The translations under genes were made by a program, and so were the position numbers. A stretch of 64,000 nucleotides of DNA, taken from positions 62,001 through 126,000 of the forward strand of contig JASANG010001215.1 in NCBI GenBank assembly GCA_030248215.1. Reading direction: 5' to 3'. How positions within the stretch are numbered: position 1 is the first letter of the stretch; each line of letters begins with the position of its first letter. The notes under the pieces were generated by a model. It saw only the letters and a list, made by a program, of their open reading frames with translations. It was not told where the DNA came from and searched no databases. Below, in pieces: positions 63,489 to 64,000 of this stretch. The DNA comes from Enoplolaimus lenunculus. Its lineage: Eukaryota; Nematoda; Enoplea; Enoplida; Thoracostomopsidae.

Positions 63489-64000
63489 TCAGCCCAGCCT
63501 CATTCCGAGTTCCGAATATTTCTTCAAATCCTTAAACTTTCGTTCTTTGTTCCTGCCAAGTTTAACACAGGTGATGTCCCTAAAGGCAGCCATTAAAATT
63601 TCGTTCATACCCCATTTCCGGTACCTCGCGTACCTTCAAAATCTTAAAACCGTGTTTCCGCCCCATTGCAGATATGTCATGCACCGTCAACGCCTTAATA
63701 TCGTCATCCTACCTCATTTCAGACACCTCTTGATCCTCACGGTCTTCGGAGTTATCAGAACGTTGTTGCTGAGGATTTTCGTTAGATTCAGTCACACCAC
63801 TTTGACCAGGTCGATGATACTGACCAGGTTCGTTCGATTCATTCCTTTGCTGTCTATCTCGACTGCCAAGTACCGTGGACCAAACCGCTTGCAGAATATT
63901 ACTAGCCAAATGTTCGCCAGCCGACGCTACGTTTAGCGTTGGCGTTGCTACTGTTGCTACCGAAGTATCAGACGCATTTCGTGTCGGAGTGATATTAGAT
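63489..64000 (-). CDS. 3' end of an unidentified gene (two exons visible, runs off the window)
   Basis: The terminal exon 63579-63489 (acceptor cctttag, phase 2) encodes DITCVKLGRNKERKFKDL then KKYSELGMRLG and a stop. The preceding exon 63713 to beyond 64000 is open to the window edge; it reads NITPTRNASDTSVATVATP, HLASNILQAVWSTVLGSRDR, then a hydrophilic Asn/Glu/Gln/Ser-rich segment ending VSEM before donor gtagga. The junction codon is AG/G. Frame continuity across the intron and the switch from acidic/polar to basic residues support real coding. I do not recognise the family. Low complexity and N-x-S/T sites would fit either a secreted or a disordered nuclear protein, so no function is given. 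Confidence 0.55.

Overview
The window looks like gene-sparse, repeat-packed DNA from an invertebrate, most likely a nematode. The main clue is the hexamer TTAGGC, the canonical nematode telomere repeat, which occurs throughout in short interstitial arrays. Gene content agrees: a K+ channel, a heparan sulfate 6-O-sulfotransferase, small secreted Lustrin-type cysteine proteins and a tyrosine-repeat membrane protein, all split by kilobase introns with GT-AG borders. The long introns differ from Caenorhabditis and suggest another clade, possibly enoplean; species assignment is inference. There is no prokaryotic signature, rRNA operon or CRISPR.

Layout. 1-8476: repeats only. 8477-18106 (+): five-exon gene for a secreted Gly/Tyr/Ser-rich protein ending in a Lustrin-type Cys domain; its intron 1 holds a pogo/Tigger transposon (8961-10845) and its intron 3 a pair of 0.54-kb direct repeats. 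22083-25302 (+): a four-exon paralogue. 27334-35479 (-): a six-exon, 676-residue Kv channel whose joined frame is completely open, with a depleted S4 and no PxP hinge. 39431-42333 (-): a two-exon secreted zinc metalloprotease of bacterial-like architecture. 42395-50750: microsatellite, miniature elements and a 1.6-kb 18-bp minisatellite open in all six frames. 50785-54888 (+): HS 6-O-sulfotransferase that lacks a middle exon and has a frame slip. 51640-53850: minisatellite in inverted arrangement with nested elements. 56099-61212 (-): membrane-anchored protein with seven ADPFDPNYxTL repeats. 63489-64000 (-): 3' end of an unidentified gene.

The most unusual signal is a set of roughly 28 miniature inverted-repeat elements carrying (TTAGGC)n arrays, in three related terminal-repeat families, present about every 2 kb. 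At least ten other miniature, foldback or tRNA-derived families are interleaved with them, often nested, and several stop within 6-60 bases of 5' splice sites. The protein genes share no obvious pathway; what unites the window is repeat architecture.

Exon coordinates were derived by hand from splice consensus, frame continuity and remembered family sequences; no alignment or search was run.
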